Shown: piece by piece, positions 13,432-25,100 of the stretch
Layout of the letters: every line of letters begins with the position of its first letter
Position numbering within the stretch: position 1 is the first letter of the stretch
From: Cymbidium sinense
Taxonomy: Eukaryota > Streptophyta > Magnoliopsida > Asparagales > Orchidaceae
NCBI GenBank assembly: GCA_021442155.1
Contig: CM038214.1
Coordinates: forward strand, 23,089,808 to 23,153,807
Direction: 5' to 3'
DNA: 64,000 bases
The notes under the pieces: generated by a model
The model's database searches: none
Told to the model about the DNA's origin: nothing
Seen by the model: only the letters and a program-made list of their open reading frames with translations
Translations under genes and position numbers: made by a program

Positions 13432-14425
13432 CAAAATGTGTCCCTGCCGGGCCAAGGCATCTAGGAGGGAAGAAAGAAAATGGGATACTCATACCCTCAT
13501 AGAGAAGACATGTCCAAGAAAGAATGAGAAAGTCAATTCATCCACATGAGATTTAGAATTGTGAACAAAATGTGTCCCTGCCAAGGCATCTGCAAAGTTA
13601 TTCACCTCTTTCTAGGCCTGGTCCATCTGGAAAGAGGACAAGCTCATGGATATCAATCTGAAATCATTTACAAAAGGTAAAAGAAGTTTCTTAATCTTGA
13701 TATCAGAATTTCTTATGGTTATTACAGCCTCTGCCTCAATCTCAACCTCAAAATGTTGAATACTAAGCGCCATCCTAAAAGCCAAGAACTTAGCCATTGA
13801 CTTCAAGCTTGCCCCATATATCTTCCCTAATTCAAGGACCTCTATCATCCCTCCTTACACCAGCTTGCCCAAGATTGCCTAAGTTGGACCCATCCCTATT
13901 TAGTTTCAACCAACTTCAGAACCTTCCACTTGACCTGGACCACAGAATTTATCTTGCTAAAACTCGCTTAGTCCAAAAAAGACTCAATGACCTTAGCCAT
14001 AAATGAGAGGCTCAAATTTGCAGAGAGGGAGCCATGTCTGAACACAATAAACTTTTAGTGGAGCCAGAGACAGCCAAGATCAAAAGTGAAAAGCATGCTG
14101 CAAGGGAAAGGAGGGGTAGAGGCACTAAGTCAATTCTATGCACCTGAGATCAAGACAAGAGTTAGGTAAGATTACCACTCATTTCTTCATTCAATATGGG
14201 ATGATCAAATTAGCTATTTCGCTAAGAACCCCTTTGAGAAATCGAGGAGGAAGGCCTCATCCAAGATGAGAATTCTCTCTTCAGGTTCAATAGGTAGGAA
14301 GGATGAAAATATATTTTTAAAAAAGAAAAACCAAATGGAATTGAATTGTGTTTAGAGTAGGGGTCATAAATGCTAAAGGATATAGTAGTACCATCGCAAG
14401 TGACTTATTGGGTCTATATCTTCTC
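13095..14425. repeat. Left arm of large inverted repeat
   Basis: This stretch occurs reverse-complemented at about 20310-22160. Matching pairs include the TAGCTAGCATAGAGCTAG block (13195-13215 against 22050), GGTAGGAAAATAGTCTTTC (13310 against 21930), the CATCCCTCCTTACACCAGC block (13846 against 20848), and the block around TATATCCTTTAGCATTTA (14378 against 20353). The right arm is longer because it keeps about 440 bases near 21285-21805 that are missing here. The arms are well diverged, so the duplication is old. Confidence 0.8.
13560..13990 (-). pseudogene. RNase H (RVT_3-type) domain relic, left arm
   Basis: Read on the minus strand, this is a plant RNase H-like domain of the RVT_3 kind, found at the C-terminus of plant LINE polyproteins and in some host genes. 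The N-terminal block DGSNLGNLGQAGVRR (about 13850-13905) fits the DGS-x-GNPGxAGxGG pattern with the first catalytic Asp. It is followed, in another frame, by SMAKFLAFRMAL and FEVEIEAEAVITIRNSD (about 13700-13800), which matches the A(E)xxAL and E-x-D block but with the second Asp region altered. NNFADALAGT (about 13570-13600) is the conserved C-terminal motif. Stops and frame changes separate the blocks. A 78-codon open stretch (13612-13848) is only the middle of the domain. The paralogue at 20780-21140 shows the same layout. Confidence 0.72.
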
Positions 14426-15462
14426 GACAAGAAAATGCGCATTGCAAGGAAGCCTACTATACTATAGGAGGTGAAATCTTCCCTTGGACCATGTGGAAGA
14501 TGCATCTACCAATGCAGAATTAAGATAAGCTAGCTCATTCCTTTATCGAAGCTAGGCTGCTCAAGGAGAAGGGAATGGGCTTTTTATCCAACTGCTTTTG
14601 CCTATCCTCCTGTCCGTGGTATTCTTCTTTTGTATCTTCTAAGAGTAGGTACCTTTACCCTCCTTTTCAGTCTACATTATGGGATGATTGGTCAAAGTGA
14701 ATTCCTAATTCTACAATCAAAATAGAGAAATGAAAACTGAGTGAAAGGTACCTCTTGAGTGATTATAACTTTTAGGGGTACCTGTACTTTTTGGGTGTCA
14801 AAAGGGCAATGAAGATGGTTTCACCTTTCTAATCAATCTTGGCTTGATTTATCAGCAAAAAAGGTTCAGCTTGAGTAAGTTGCTTGTTTATTTTTTGGAT
14901 CTGCACATCAAAGAAAAGGTGAGTGAAATTAAAATGATAGAGCAAGTGAAGCAGGAAAATTGTCATTAGCTTCATAACACAAAGAAAGGTAAGTCAGGTA
15001 AGAGTGCTTTCTCCTCGATGTTGTTAGCTCTATAAAGGAAAAGAGTTTTCTTAAACTCTCTCTTTCAATGAGGGAGTCTTTCTAGCTTCTGTTGGCCTAG
15101 ACGGGAATAACTATGGTATGCTTTTCTTGAAGGTCATGATCTTGACATTTCTCGATGGTTAGCATTGCTCTAGCGCCTTTGTTGGTGAGGCAGGAAAGAT
15201 TATCGTTATGTCATTAGATTTCTAGATTGGAACAAATAATATAATGGCTCTACCTTCTCTCCTTGGTGGAACCTTCTCTGGTTATGGAATGAATTCCTCT
15301 CCTTTTGTTAGTTTAGTTAGTCTAGAAAGAGGCTTTCTTTGAAGAAATCTCTCTTTCTTGAATTCGCCTGTAAGACATGCAAGTCTTTGTTTGGGGAGGA
15401 AAAGGACCTGATTAAACTAAGTTGAAACACCAATTTTCATCCAGGAAAGGATAGGGCTTGCG
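14426..15462. other. Unassigned sequence
   Basis: No recognisable gene. If the LINE relic at 15463 is part of a longer element on the plus strand, upstream reverse transcriptase or endonuclease sequence would be expected here, but I could not find the F/YADD box or other landmarks. Purine-rich and pyrimidine-rich runs are frequent. Confidence 0.3.
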
Positions 15463-15800
15463 ATAAACTAGAACAAGAGCCATATATACTTCTCCAAAGG
15501 AGGAAAAGATGAAAACATTATTAGTCTACAAGGAATGGATGTGGCGGTAATCTCGTTTCAATATTTAGGTCTTTCTCTTGACACTTTCAAGCTAAATAGA
15601 GTTTATTGCCAACCATTGGTCAAGAAAGTTGTTGCTAAGCTCAGGTGATGAAAGCAATGGATACTATCAAGGATGAAGCAAGACCATGTTACTTGCTTTA
15701 GGCATGTACTATAACCATGCTTTTGAGTTCTTTGTTAATAGTTTAGCGGTGCAACATGATTCATTGGAGTAAAAGTAAAGTAGCAAGAACATTGAGCAGA
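15463..15800 (+). pseudogene. LINE (non-LTR) reverse transcriptase fragment
   Basis: A plus-strand frame is open for 58 codons from 15472 to 15645. It contains NKSHIYFSKGG, then FQYLGLSLDTFKLNRVYCQPL and VKKVVAKLR. This is the stretch after the catalytic box of plant LINE reverse transcriptases: N-x-SKS-x-(I/V)-(Y/F)-FS, then YLG(L/V)PL, then PL-(V/I)-x-K(V/I)-x-x-(K/R)L. Two stop codons follow at 15646-15651, after which the same frame gives WILSRM and the similarity fades. The catalytic Asp pair upstream and the zinc-finger region downstream are not visible. It is not contiguous with either RNase H relic, so the element is at least broken up. Confidence 0.72.
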
Positions 15801-18640
15801 TGTCATGCACTCAAGACACTACACCTTTCTATCTCAGATTAATATCACAGAAGTATCCATTAGCTTTCTCTATAATCAAGAAAAAAAATCTTTCAGAATA
15901 GATATACAAAACACATACTTTTTGGGGTCATTCTCTGTCATCCTGTGGTTCACTCAAGGCCAATGGTTGAATTAGAGATTCTGTCATCAACAAGTTGAAG
16001 GACCGAATAGACCATAACTTCTATTGACTGAATAAGCTATAGTTGAGCCCTATCATCTTCCAGTATCACATACCTCTGACTCTGATGTCTCTCCTAGCTA
16101 GTAGATGGGACTCACCACCGGAGAAAGAATGATATGTGAGATGAGGTACCCAAGTCAAGAGTCATAGGAGTAAGGAAATGCACCATGGAAGGGCCCAAAA
16201 GAGGTGTACTCCCCACCATATGGGGAAATTGTGGCTCTTCTTCTTCTCTAGGCATGAGAAGTTGGTGGTATGATGGACTGACACTCCAATCCATAGCATT
16301 GTGGCTCCTCATGTCATAATAAGATGACCCAACGAAGAAGGCACCTCTCGAGAGAAATGAGTGCTCTTCACCGCATCACCGCTCAGGTGGGTTACCAGCA
16401 ATGTCAAAGCAACAAGTCAGTGCTATAAGTAGAAAGCTAAAGGTGCTGAAATGGAAAAACTATAGCTATGACATGCATCAAAGTCAAAAGGCACTACCAG
16501 AGCTACCCCTCACCGAGAGCACCATGGGACCATTGTGCTCGAGGAAGCCCCAACTCCCTCACTCACCACTCATATCTCTTGGTGCCATGCTCGAGAAGAG
16601 GCGCATAAGACAACCACAAGTCAACCTAAGATACTCAACCCCTGGATTGTTTGGTGGAGCCAAGTGAAGCACCAAGCTAGTGCCAAATCAACCACATCCT
16701 TATGGATGAAAGGTAGCCCATCATATGCACTCCTAGCAATGTGCTGAGAAGTCAAGAATGTAAGGAGAAAGAAGTCCTTCTTCATGCACAAACAGACCAT
16801 CGTTAGCGAAGTCCTTCCTTCCATCTATTTCATAAAACAAAGAAGGATCCCAGTCTACTAGTGAGAACGTCATCAATAGAAAAACTTGACAAAACATTCA
16901 AAAATTAATTTATTATGTAGTATGTCTTTCTCCACTCCTAGAGGTCTAGCCTTTCTCCTCTGATTGGAAAGACCTCATGAATATGAGTGAAACTTCATAT
17001 CCTTTTTAGGCTCATCTCCATTCCTTTCACCTATCCCTACTTACTTGAACCAAAAGCAATATGCTGAGAAGTCAAAAGTCATTCAACTAGGAATCACTTA
17101 CCATTTCTCTGACCCGATGAACCTGACCCTAGCTCGAAGAGCACCTCACTTATTCTACAAAGGTGTTTATCTGACCTAGCTAATAAAAATTTAGATATTC
17201 TCTTCTTTTCTTTGAAAGTAGCTTAATGTAAGTGGAATTGAAAAGAAGAAAGAAACTCACTTGAAGAGGCTAGGCTGACTTAGAGAAAGATAGAAAGAAA
17301 TAGAGTTCTATAAGAAATGAATCAATTCAATCACTCATTTTTGAGTCCTTTTACACATTTGACTGAATTGAGTGAATAGGACATCTTGGTAAGAATGCCT
17401 TTTTTCACAAGTCAAAAGATAGAGCTACAAGTAACACAAAGTAAGAAAGAAGAGCAAAGTCGGATACCGAAGCAAGAAAAAAAATAGCGATTGATGTCGC
17501 TAGTATATTGGATCTGTAAGGACACAACAAAATTAGGAATTATTTTTTCAATTAATAGTAAGACAGAAAGAAGCCAATGCAACACATGAATCAGAGGCCT
17601 TCTATTACAAAGAAAGAGAAAGGAATGAGCATACTAAGACTAAAGCAAAAGTTTAATCGAGTAAAAAACATGTCACATTAAGGGAACACGCCCTAGAGGT
17701 CCTTCCTTTGTAAGAAAGAAAGCACTGGTTTCTAGTCAGGAAGCTAGTAGTAATCTGCCTCCTAGATCAGATTCTACAAATTTTGTCCCACAAATAGTTG
17801 CCTTGAGATAGAGGATTGAGTGCCATATAACTAGAAGACCAGCTGACGAACGAGAGAGCATAGGTTTTTGTTAGAGTATCCAGAGATTCAATAGTCACTA
17901 GTAGCTTTTCACTTGCATCTTTAGGTTTGACACCTTGCTTTCGAGGAATCTAGGCTATATGAGTAAGCATGGGCAGTCCTTTGATAGGATTCACCACCAG
18001 GAGTTTTATTTTCCCATTTTGACCTTAGAAATAGCACCAACAGTAGAGCGTTAAAGTAGAAGCCTAGGTTTCTCTTGTGGCTGAACCTACTTAGCCTTCA
18101 CCACCTATTCAAGAGGTCTTTTCTCTTTGATCTTGACCCATTACCAAAACCTATTGACAAAGCCTGGCCTGTTGATTGATAGTCCCAACATCGATGTCTA
18201 TTCTATATAAGAGTCAAAGCAATGATGAATAAGACAAGGACTGAGAAATGGAAAAGAAAACTATTGCCTTTTTTCTTTTTAAAACATGGCATGCCTGATG
18301 ACTGTTATACTTCACTTGCAGCTCGCTGGCTCATTCATTCACTTGCTCTTGAACTTGTTGCTTCACCAGAAGAGAAGTGGCTAGTCACCTCCTTTTCTCC
18401 ACCGAAAGATGCTTAGCCATAAGCTATGAAGGAGGGGAGCCGGGGAAGGCCTCCGATGACAATGAGGGGGAAGCTATCGTAGAAGCTATGCCCCATTCTT
18501 TTAAGATAAAGAAATGAAATTTTTATCTCATAATGCAAGCTAAACTAGTAGTTCCATTCAATCTTATGAACTGAATCAAAAAAATGTAGCAATCCTTCTG
18601 ATTAAGGAATGAACCCATTTAGTGGGCGTTAGCCTAGGAA
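15801..18640. other. Unassigned spacer, mitochondrial-like in style
   Basis: No gene recognised. Frames at 16112-16312 (minus), 16401-16667 and 16535-16747 (plus) reach 66-88 codons, but they overlap each other and have no familiar motif. The sequence is full of AAGAAAG and CTTTCTT runs, the style of plant mitochondrial intergenic DNA. Because trnY and nad2 follow at 18642, part of this stretch may be mitochondrial spacer, which is an inference from composition and position only. Confidence 0.3.
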
Positions 18641-18641
18641 G

Positions 18642-18708
18642 GGGAGAGTGGTCGAGTGTATGACTATAAATTTGTTGAAGGTTTCTACATAGGTTAATCG
18701 GCTCTCCC
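18642..18708 (+). pseudogene. trnY: Mitochondrial trnY(GTA) relic
   Basis: The stretch starts GGGAGAGTGGTCGAGTG and ends GGCTCTCCC, so the acceptor stem halves still pair. In between, TAAATTTGTTGAAGG and TTCTACATAGGTT match the anticodon arm, long variable arm and T arm of the plant mitochondrial tRNA-Tyr gene. The gene is dead: about ten bases are missing from the D arm, the anticodon GTA reads ATA, and the T loop is altered. Several changes are G to A or C to T. In angiosperm mitochondrial genomes trnY lies just upstream of the nad2 exon 3-5 block, and the nad2 relic is indeed next here. It would have decoded tyrosine codons in mitochondria. Confidence 0.8.
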
Positions 18709-19235
18709 GCTTATTATATACTTCAAAGAAGAGAAAGTAGGCATCAACGTAGGAGGGACAACCGAGCAAAGCTCCTTCTTTTTTCCCATGGGTTGAAGTG
18801 AAATTATATCATATGCTAGTTAGAGAGGTTGGCTAACTACTACAATCTATAGAGATTCCCCATCAATATCCCATCAAGAATAGAAGCGAGTCACTTCTGG
18901 CATCGGTTTGTAGTCTCTATAGTTGGCACACACACACGCCCGGGGTTCGAGATGAAGCCAAGTGATATATATGATAGATGAAGAAAACCCCCACCCTGCA
19001 CTGCGGGAGCCTCTTAGAGACCTGTAGTTACTCAACAATAAGCAAGAAGAGCGCACAAGGTTGTGTAGCAAAAAAAGAAAAAGAAAACAACTATGAAAGC
19101 TATAGCACATCCATTTTCTTTCACAAGAATGCAAGTGAATTAGAGAGGTGGAAGAAGTATGGATTTAGGAGTCTTTGTGCGAGCCATACGTAATGAGAGT
19201 CACATGTACATTAATAAGGTGGTTTGCATCTATAC
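18709..19235 (+). pseudogene. nad2: 3' half of trans-spliced group II intron preceding nad2 exon 3
   Basis: The position between trnY and nad2 exon 3 and the domain V at its end identify this as the 3' half of nad2 intron 2, which is trans-spliced in angiosperms. Domain V is at 19181-19214. It starts GAGCCATACG, continues AATGAGAGT and ends CACATGTACA, against the canonical domain V stem with GAGCCGTACGCG and GTCGCATGTACGG. Most of the differences are CpG sites changed to CpA or TpG. The upstream portion is too decayed to fold by eye. With these changes in its catalytic helix it would not be expected to splice. Confidence 0.7.
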
Positions 19236-19455
19236 GTGTACTGTGGCCTACCCTCCCTATTTGTTCCATGATCTATGGGTCTACTGGAGCTACCCACTTT
19301 CATCAATTAGCCAAGATTTTGATTGAATATGGAATCATTGGTGCTCGATCTAGTGGTCTTTCATGGGGTTTCTATCTATCACTACAGAATCCTTATTCAA
19401 GGTCACTGAAGGTTCCTCTTCAGGTGGATGTAGGACAATCCACTTATAGGTAGTC
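19236..19455 (+). pseudogene. nad2: nad2 exon 3 relic (mitochondrial complex I subunit 2)
   Basis: The plus-strand frame that is open at 19175-19453 includes YGSTGATHFHQLAKIL and then YGIIGARSSG. This is a region of NADH dehydrogenase subunit 2, a membrane subunit of the proton-pumping arm of mitochondrial complex I. The next residues (roughly 19365-19425) no longer follow the family: the expected IAVGFLFKITAVPFHMW is recognisable only as a blurred stretch ending KVPLQV. The exon's 3' boundary cannot be placed exactly. The frame is open by chance, because the rest of the gene (exons 1, 2, 4 and 5) is not seen in the window. The link with trnY and with the upstream intron makes the assignment firm. 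Confidence 0.82.
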
Positions 19456-20305
19456 GGGTATGATGGGTGGTATCGCTCAGATTGAGGCCAATCCTCCTAA
19501 CTACGCATAGGCTAGGATTAGAGCGCGTGAAACTAATCACGACCTCGTAAGGTCATTGAGACCATAGAATGTTACACAAAAGAACCACTACTAAGGCCAT
19601 AAAGTAGCTCTCTAAGAATTCTAGGGGATTATGTACCCCAAGAAGGGTTAGAATGATAGTTCCTATCCCTTGGGGGGTACCAAATAAATCACTACTAGAA
19701 TCAGTGTTTTGAGCATAAAGATTCCATTGACCCATAAAAAGTGATCCCAACCTTTGGAGAGACCCAAATTTCCATGAGTTTGGGAATCACTAATAGAATT
19801 TCTTAGTTTTTATATAGAACATGAGTTAGATAGTCTATGAGTAGGCCTGCTAAAACCCATGTATGGCTTCTTCTATTTCTCGATAAAAGAAAGATGATAG
19901 CAGTAGTTGAGTCTATATGCCATTGGACTCCCTATATAATGCATCCTCTTAAATGAATTCATACAAATAATGACTCTTTACTCCACCATGATCTATCTCG
20001 CATCATTTTCTTAGCTTGACTCCCTGTATAGTGCTTCCAATAATGGAGAGAATGAAGAGCCTCTTTGACTTAGATCAATGAAGTGAAGCCCACAAGGCAA
20101 TGATAGAAAGTTTAATTATTTTCATAGATAAGTTCAAAGACCATTGGAAAATAGGTGGTTGATAAAATAATTGAGGCTGACCCAAGGTTGAAGCTCAACT
20201 TAGTAGCAAGGAGGAAATGGAATGCCTATCAAAGAGTTGCTAGAGCTAAGCGGACCAAGTTCAAAACACCCTAGCATCATATATTGCTGACAGCTAAAGA
20301 CACAC
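19456..20305. other. Probable start of following nad2 intron, then unassigned
   Basis: At 19460-19560 the blocks GGGTGGTATCGCTCAG and GATTAGAGCGCGTGAA look like group II intron domain I, and nad2 intron 3 would be expected here, but I cannot confirm it. The minus-strand 65-codon frame at 19553-19750 is hydrophobic towards its C-terminus and matches nothing I recognise. No gene follows up to the inverted arm. Confidence 0.4.
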
Positions 20306-20309
20306 CTTT

Positions 20310-22160
20310 GCTTCAGAAAAAATAGACCCAACAAGTCACTCATGAATGGTACTATATCCTTTAGCATTTATGTACTCTAAAAGAAATTTAATTCCATTTA
20401 GTTTTCTTCTTGAAAATATATTTTCATCCTTCTACCTATTGAACTAAGAGGATTCTCATCTTGGATAAGGGACTTCATGCTCGATTTCGGTTCTTAAGAA
20501 ATAGATTTGATCATCCCCTTTATTGAACAAAGAAATGAGTAGTGGTAATCTTACCTAACTCTTATCTAGATCACCTCTATGTCTGAATAGAATAACTTAA
20601 TGCCTCTACCCCTTCTTTCCCTTGTAGCATGCTTTTCACTGAGCTTCCTCTAGCTCCAAAGTCTTGTGTTCAAACATGGCTCCCTCTCTCCAAATCAGCC
20701 TCTCATGACTAAGGTAGCTATCTTTTCAGACTAGACAAGTTTAGGTGCAAGATGAATTATGTGGTCTAGGGAAAGTGGAAGGTCTTGAGGTTGGTTCCTA
20801 AATAGGGATGGGTCCAACTTACACAATCTAGAGCAAGCTGGTGTAGGGAGGGATGATAGAGGTCTTTGCATTAGGGTGAATATATGGGGCAAGCTTGAAG
20901 TCTATGGCTAAGTTCTTGGCTCTCAAGGATGGCACTTAGTATTCAACATTTGAGGTTGAGATTGAGGAGGCTGTAATAATCATAAGAAATTCTGATATCA
21001 AGATTAAGAAACTTCTTATACCTTTTGTAAATGAGCGCTTGATATCCATAAGCAACAGATGGAGAGAGGCCTAGAAAAAGGTGAGTAACTTTCTATGCCT
21101 TATAGGTGGTGACACATTTTGTTTAGAATTTAAACCTCATACAAATGAATTGACTTTCTCATTCTTTCTTGGACATGTCTTTTCTATGAGTGCAGGATTT
21201 TCTTTCTTCCCTCCTAGAAAGTAGGATAGCCGGATGTACTCACCTTCATACCTTCAAGGCATAGTTCCAACTCATCTAGCCATACCGTAGTGGGTTTTAA
21301 AATAAAAAAAACTATCAAGTCCCACAAAAAGTGCTCTACTTTATGCATTACAGTAGCTTCCATAATCAAGTCAGTATGGAGGTATGGCCGTCACTCTTTT
21401 TGTTTGCCTTCAACTAACAGCACTACTTTTCATATTCCGCATGAAAAATAAGGGGTCACTATGAAGATTTCATTCTTATCTTTCTTTCAGTTCTTAAAGA
21501 ATCCTTCTTTCTTAATAAAGCTATTTTCATCAGTGATGAACTTCGGTTCCGTGAGTAAGACTAGTTTATAATTCAGAACTATTATAATCCCACATTTGTG
21601 TCAAAGAGAAGAGGCAAAGAAGAAACTACTCGACTAAATAAAGGAGGGGGTGGGGCTACTTCAAAGAGATAAGGATTCTATTTACCATAACTAATAAGGA
21701 TTTCATTCATGTGGAGAAAACTGAATGAAGAACCAACACCCAGAGTAGTTTGATTATGTTACTATTGAATATCAAGAGAAATGTGGAGCATAATCGAGTG
21801 ATCAGGCAGAAGATTACATGAATTTATCGATGATTTCCATTCACATCTCTAGTCTTTTCATTAGATCTTATCTACATACAAAACTTTTCAACTAAGCAAA
21901 TGAGGAAAGAGAGGTGTTTTGCGGAAAGACCATTTACCTACCAATGGAGGCCTATCTACTTCTTATGATAACACTTAGGGTACTTATCCTAATGATATTG
22001 TACAAGAATTCTAGACTCCAAGCATGAAGGTGCCTTGTATTCTTTTAGCTAGCATAGAGCTAGCTCATCAATAGCCTTCTCTTCCCATCGGTATCGACAA
22101 AGAAAGGGTCATAAACACATCTATAATGCACTAACAGACCTTTAATGGTTGCGAAAGATT
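20310..22160. repeat. Right arm of large inverted repeat
   Basis: Reverse complement of 13095-14425, with additional sequence. From about 20310 to 21285 it matches the RNase H-containing half. From 21805 to 22160 it matches the ends of both tandem copies (10533-10872 and 13095-13431). At 21720-21805 it also matches the extension kept only by copy 1 (10873-10985). This arm therefore preserves an order from which both left-hand versions can be derived by deletion. About 5.9 kb, including the LINE fragment and the trnY-nad2 block, separates the two arms. Confidence 0.8.
20780..21140 (+). pseudogene. RNase H (RVT_3-type) domain relic, right arm
   Basis: Plus-strand paralogue of the relic at 13560-13990. 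The block GGGATGGGTCCAACTTACAC (20804) is the DGS region with the first catalytic Asp. It is followed by LKSMAKFLAL (about 20890-20920), FEVEIEEAVIIIRNSD (about 20950-21005) and a decayed C-terminal block near 21070-21110, where the left arm has NNFADALA. Small deletions and frameshifts differ from those of the left arm, so the two decayed separately. As with the left arm, it could descend from a LINE or from another host RVT_3 gene. Confidence 0.68.
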
Positions 22161-25100
22161 GTAGTCACTAGACTTAGTATAGGCTTGATGGGAGGACACT
22201 CCCACTAAATCGACGATAGAAGGAGGAAAAGCCCAGTTCATAATGGTAGAATCTAAGCAAAAATAGATCTTTTAGAAGCAAGAAATCCTAAACTTTTTTT
22301 TGAAGGGCTAGAAGGAACTTAGTCTAGTTATAAGGTCAAATTTTTGCTAATAAGAAAGAAATGAAGATAGATATGTTAGTGGAGGCATAAACTAATGAAA
22401 CGAATGTGGAATCAGAAGAAACTATCTTTTTCTAAATGGCCCGCCCATGGCTGAAGAAAGATGGCGTAGACCAACTAGGAGATGAAATGGAGGCCAGTCC
22501 ATTTCATTTTATATAAGCACTAGTTTCTACTTTCTCATTTCTCAAATGGATGATGAGATGAAGCTCTTTGGTATTTGTCAAAGATGAACAATATTTTTTA
22601 ACGAGGAGGAGACTACTTTGAACTGGAACATTTTGATCCTATCGTGATGTTTTCATTGAATCTTCATTAAGCAAACATACATCAAAGTACAAACACTTTT
22701 GAGAGAGATGTAACTGGAGGAGCAGTTGATGAAACCCCTTAATAGAAAAGACATCTCAAGAATGAGATGGGAGTTCAAATGAGAGAATGGTAAGATAGGA
22801 TCAAGCTATAGGAGTACAACAGGATAAGCACATTCGATCTCAGAATCCCAGGCGGGCAAGAGATTTCCCAAAAATAGGAATATAGCTTGAGAAGGCTACT
22901 AGGATGATGTCAGTCGGTGTATGGAGAAACATGTTGATTCTCGTACTTTATTTCTTTGAAGTAGTTATGAGCAGACAAGTGAAATGAGGCCACTTCTCTG
23001 AGTTAGTTGGCGAAGGAAGATTAGAGCACCTAGTACTATTACATCTTCAGTAGCTTGCACTCAATAGAATTCCATCTAAGAAAACTACTACTTGTTTGCT
23101 TACACACTTCAGCTTTGAGCTTTGAATAAAACTCTCTGTTTGGAAGTAGAGGTGCTAGCTTACTTTCTTAGGAACTGCATGAGCAATGTCTAGTCATGTG
23201 ATAGTAAGGTAGATGAGGTTTGCTTCAATCCAAGAAAATGTGGGATCGCATGTGAAGAATGCTGAACTATGAGCTTTCAAGAGTGTCACCCTCTATAGTA
23301 AGTAGTATGTAGCGGTAAGTCATTGGCGAAATGCTTCTCAATTTTTCTAAGAATGTTTACTCTAAGATGGTCATTGATGTTGAGTGTTGAGCTAGAAGCA
23401 ATGCAATAAAGACTAGAATGAAATGAAGTATGCTTTGGATGCTATTCATTAAGGGCTTATATATATGGATTCTCATTTCAGAAAACCATAACTTTCATTA
23501 TTCACCTCTTGCCCCGGCTGGTCCCAGGTTCTCACACTTCACTGGCTCCAAAATGCCTTTTGGGTGAGAACATTATGCCCCTTAAACTCTACTTATAGTC
23601 AGGCAGTCTATGGTCAAACGAAAGTGTGAGTTAGTATCTACAATGGGACTACTGAATGTTTCACTTTTGTTCAATTCATTGCTAACTAGGGTTTCCTAAA
23701 ATAAAATGCATGTCCTCAGGGGTCAGACACATCAACCTCTCATTCATGCATTCACATAAGAATAGAAAAAAAAAGCAATAAAAATAAAAGAAAGAGGGGA
23801 AATGGGGGTTTGACATTTAAAAAGGCATTCAAATCAACTAAATTGAGGCAATAACAATACCTTTGTTTGGGATTATACCATAGCAAGCTATCCATTACAT
23901 TCTCACCTTGCTCCTTCTTGGTTTACCATATATACATGCTCCTTACTACTACATATTTGTTGATAATGGAATCCATATCTTTATGCACAAATGGAAGGCT
24001 TTCACCTCTCAAAAAATGATTTTAGCTTTGAATCAAAAGGTATTACTTACAAACAAAGTCTAACACTAACCACTTTTGAAAAAAAAAATCAAATTATTGC
24101 CTTCTTAGTGAAAATATGGTCTATTCGCTATATAGCGATCATTTCATATAGGATCTCTTTTCTTCTTATTTTGTTTTAGAAAACTTTCTAAGATGAGTCA
24201 GTATGTTCTGTGATAAAAGATGAATCCAATCATCTTCATTCTTTCTAGCTTTCAACCACTGGTTTCTCATTCATAAGCATGAAAGAGACTCCTCTCATCA
24301 GATACTTAGGTCACACTGTCCTTAGGGAACTTATCCAATTGGCCTATCTTCAAGTCAGTTGATTTAAAAGTTGGTTGCTAACTTCACTGTATTTAAGGTA
24401 AGAATGGATAACATAGCTACTACATTAGGATTAGGTCAGTAGGAGTCAGGACATTAGCCTTTTCTTCAATCATGTCTCGAAAGAAATAGGCTTGAGGCTT
24501 CCATTCTATAAGAGAGTCAAGGTGCATAGCAAAGAAAAAGCTACTGGCTAACAATCCACAGAGCAAGATGGCTACAATTGAGCATACATTTCAACTCAAG
24601 AGTGAACGAGATCTATCCCACCAATGGCAACTCCTAGTCTGAAGCATGATCTATCTAGCTAAAATCGATATAGCATTTCATTATGAAATCTAGTTGCCAC
24701 TTCACTAATAGCCATAAAGGTTGAAGGAAAGTTAGATGAAAGTGATCCTAATGAAAGCTCGAGACCAAGGTTGCATAGAAAAATAGCTATGAAACTTCTG
24801 CATTCACCAATTTAGGAGTTTGATTGGGCTAATGCGAGAAGAAAGAAAGGTGCGACAAAGAAGTTTTGAACTTTTTTATTATTTCTTTTCAAATAGAAGC
24901 ACTAAACCAAAGAATAAACATAGTTCCCTGTGATCTCATCCCTGATGCACAAGCCTTCGCATGCCACCGCTCTTGGGAGAGTGACACCTCTAATGCCTTC
25001 GCTGCTTCATTTTCCTGTCATCCGGTTCGGGTCTGGCCTATCGTAACCCCCCTCACCCAAACAAGTCACATTATTTTTTCTAGAAGAGAAGGTGATAGCA

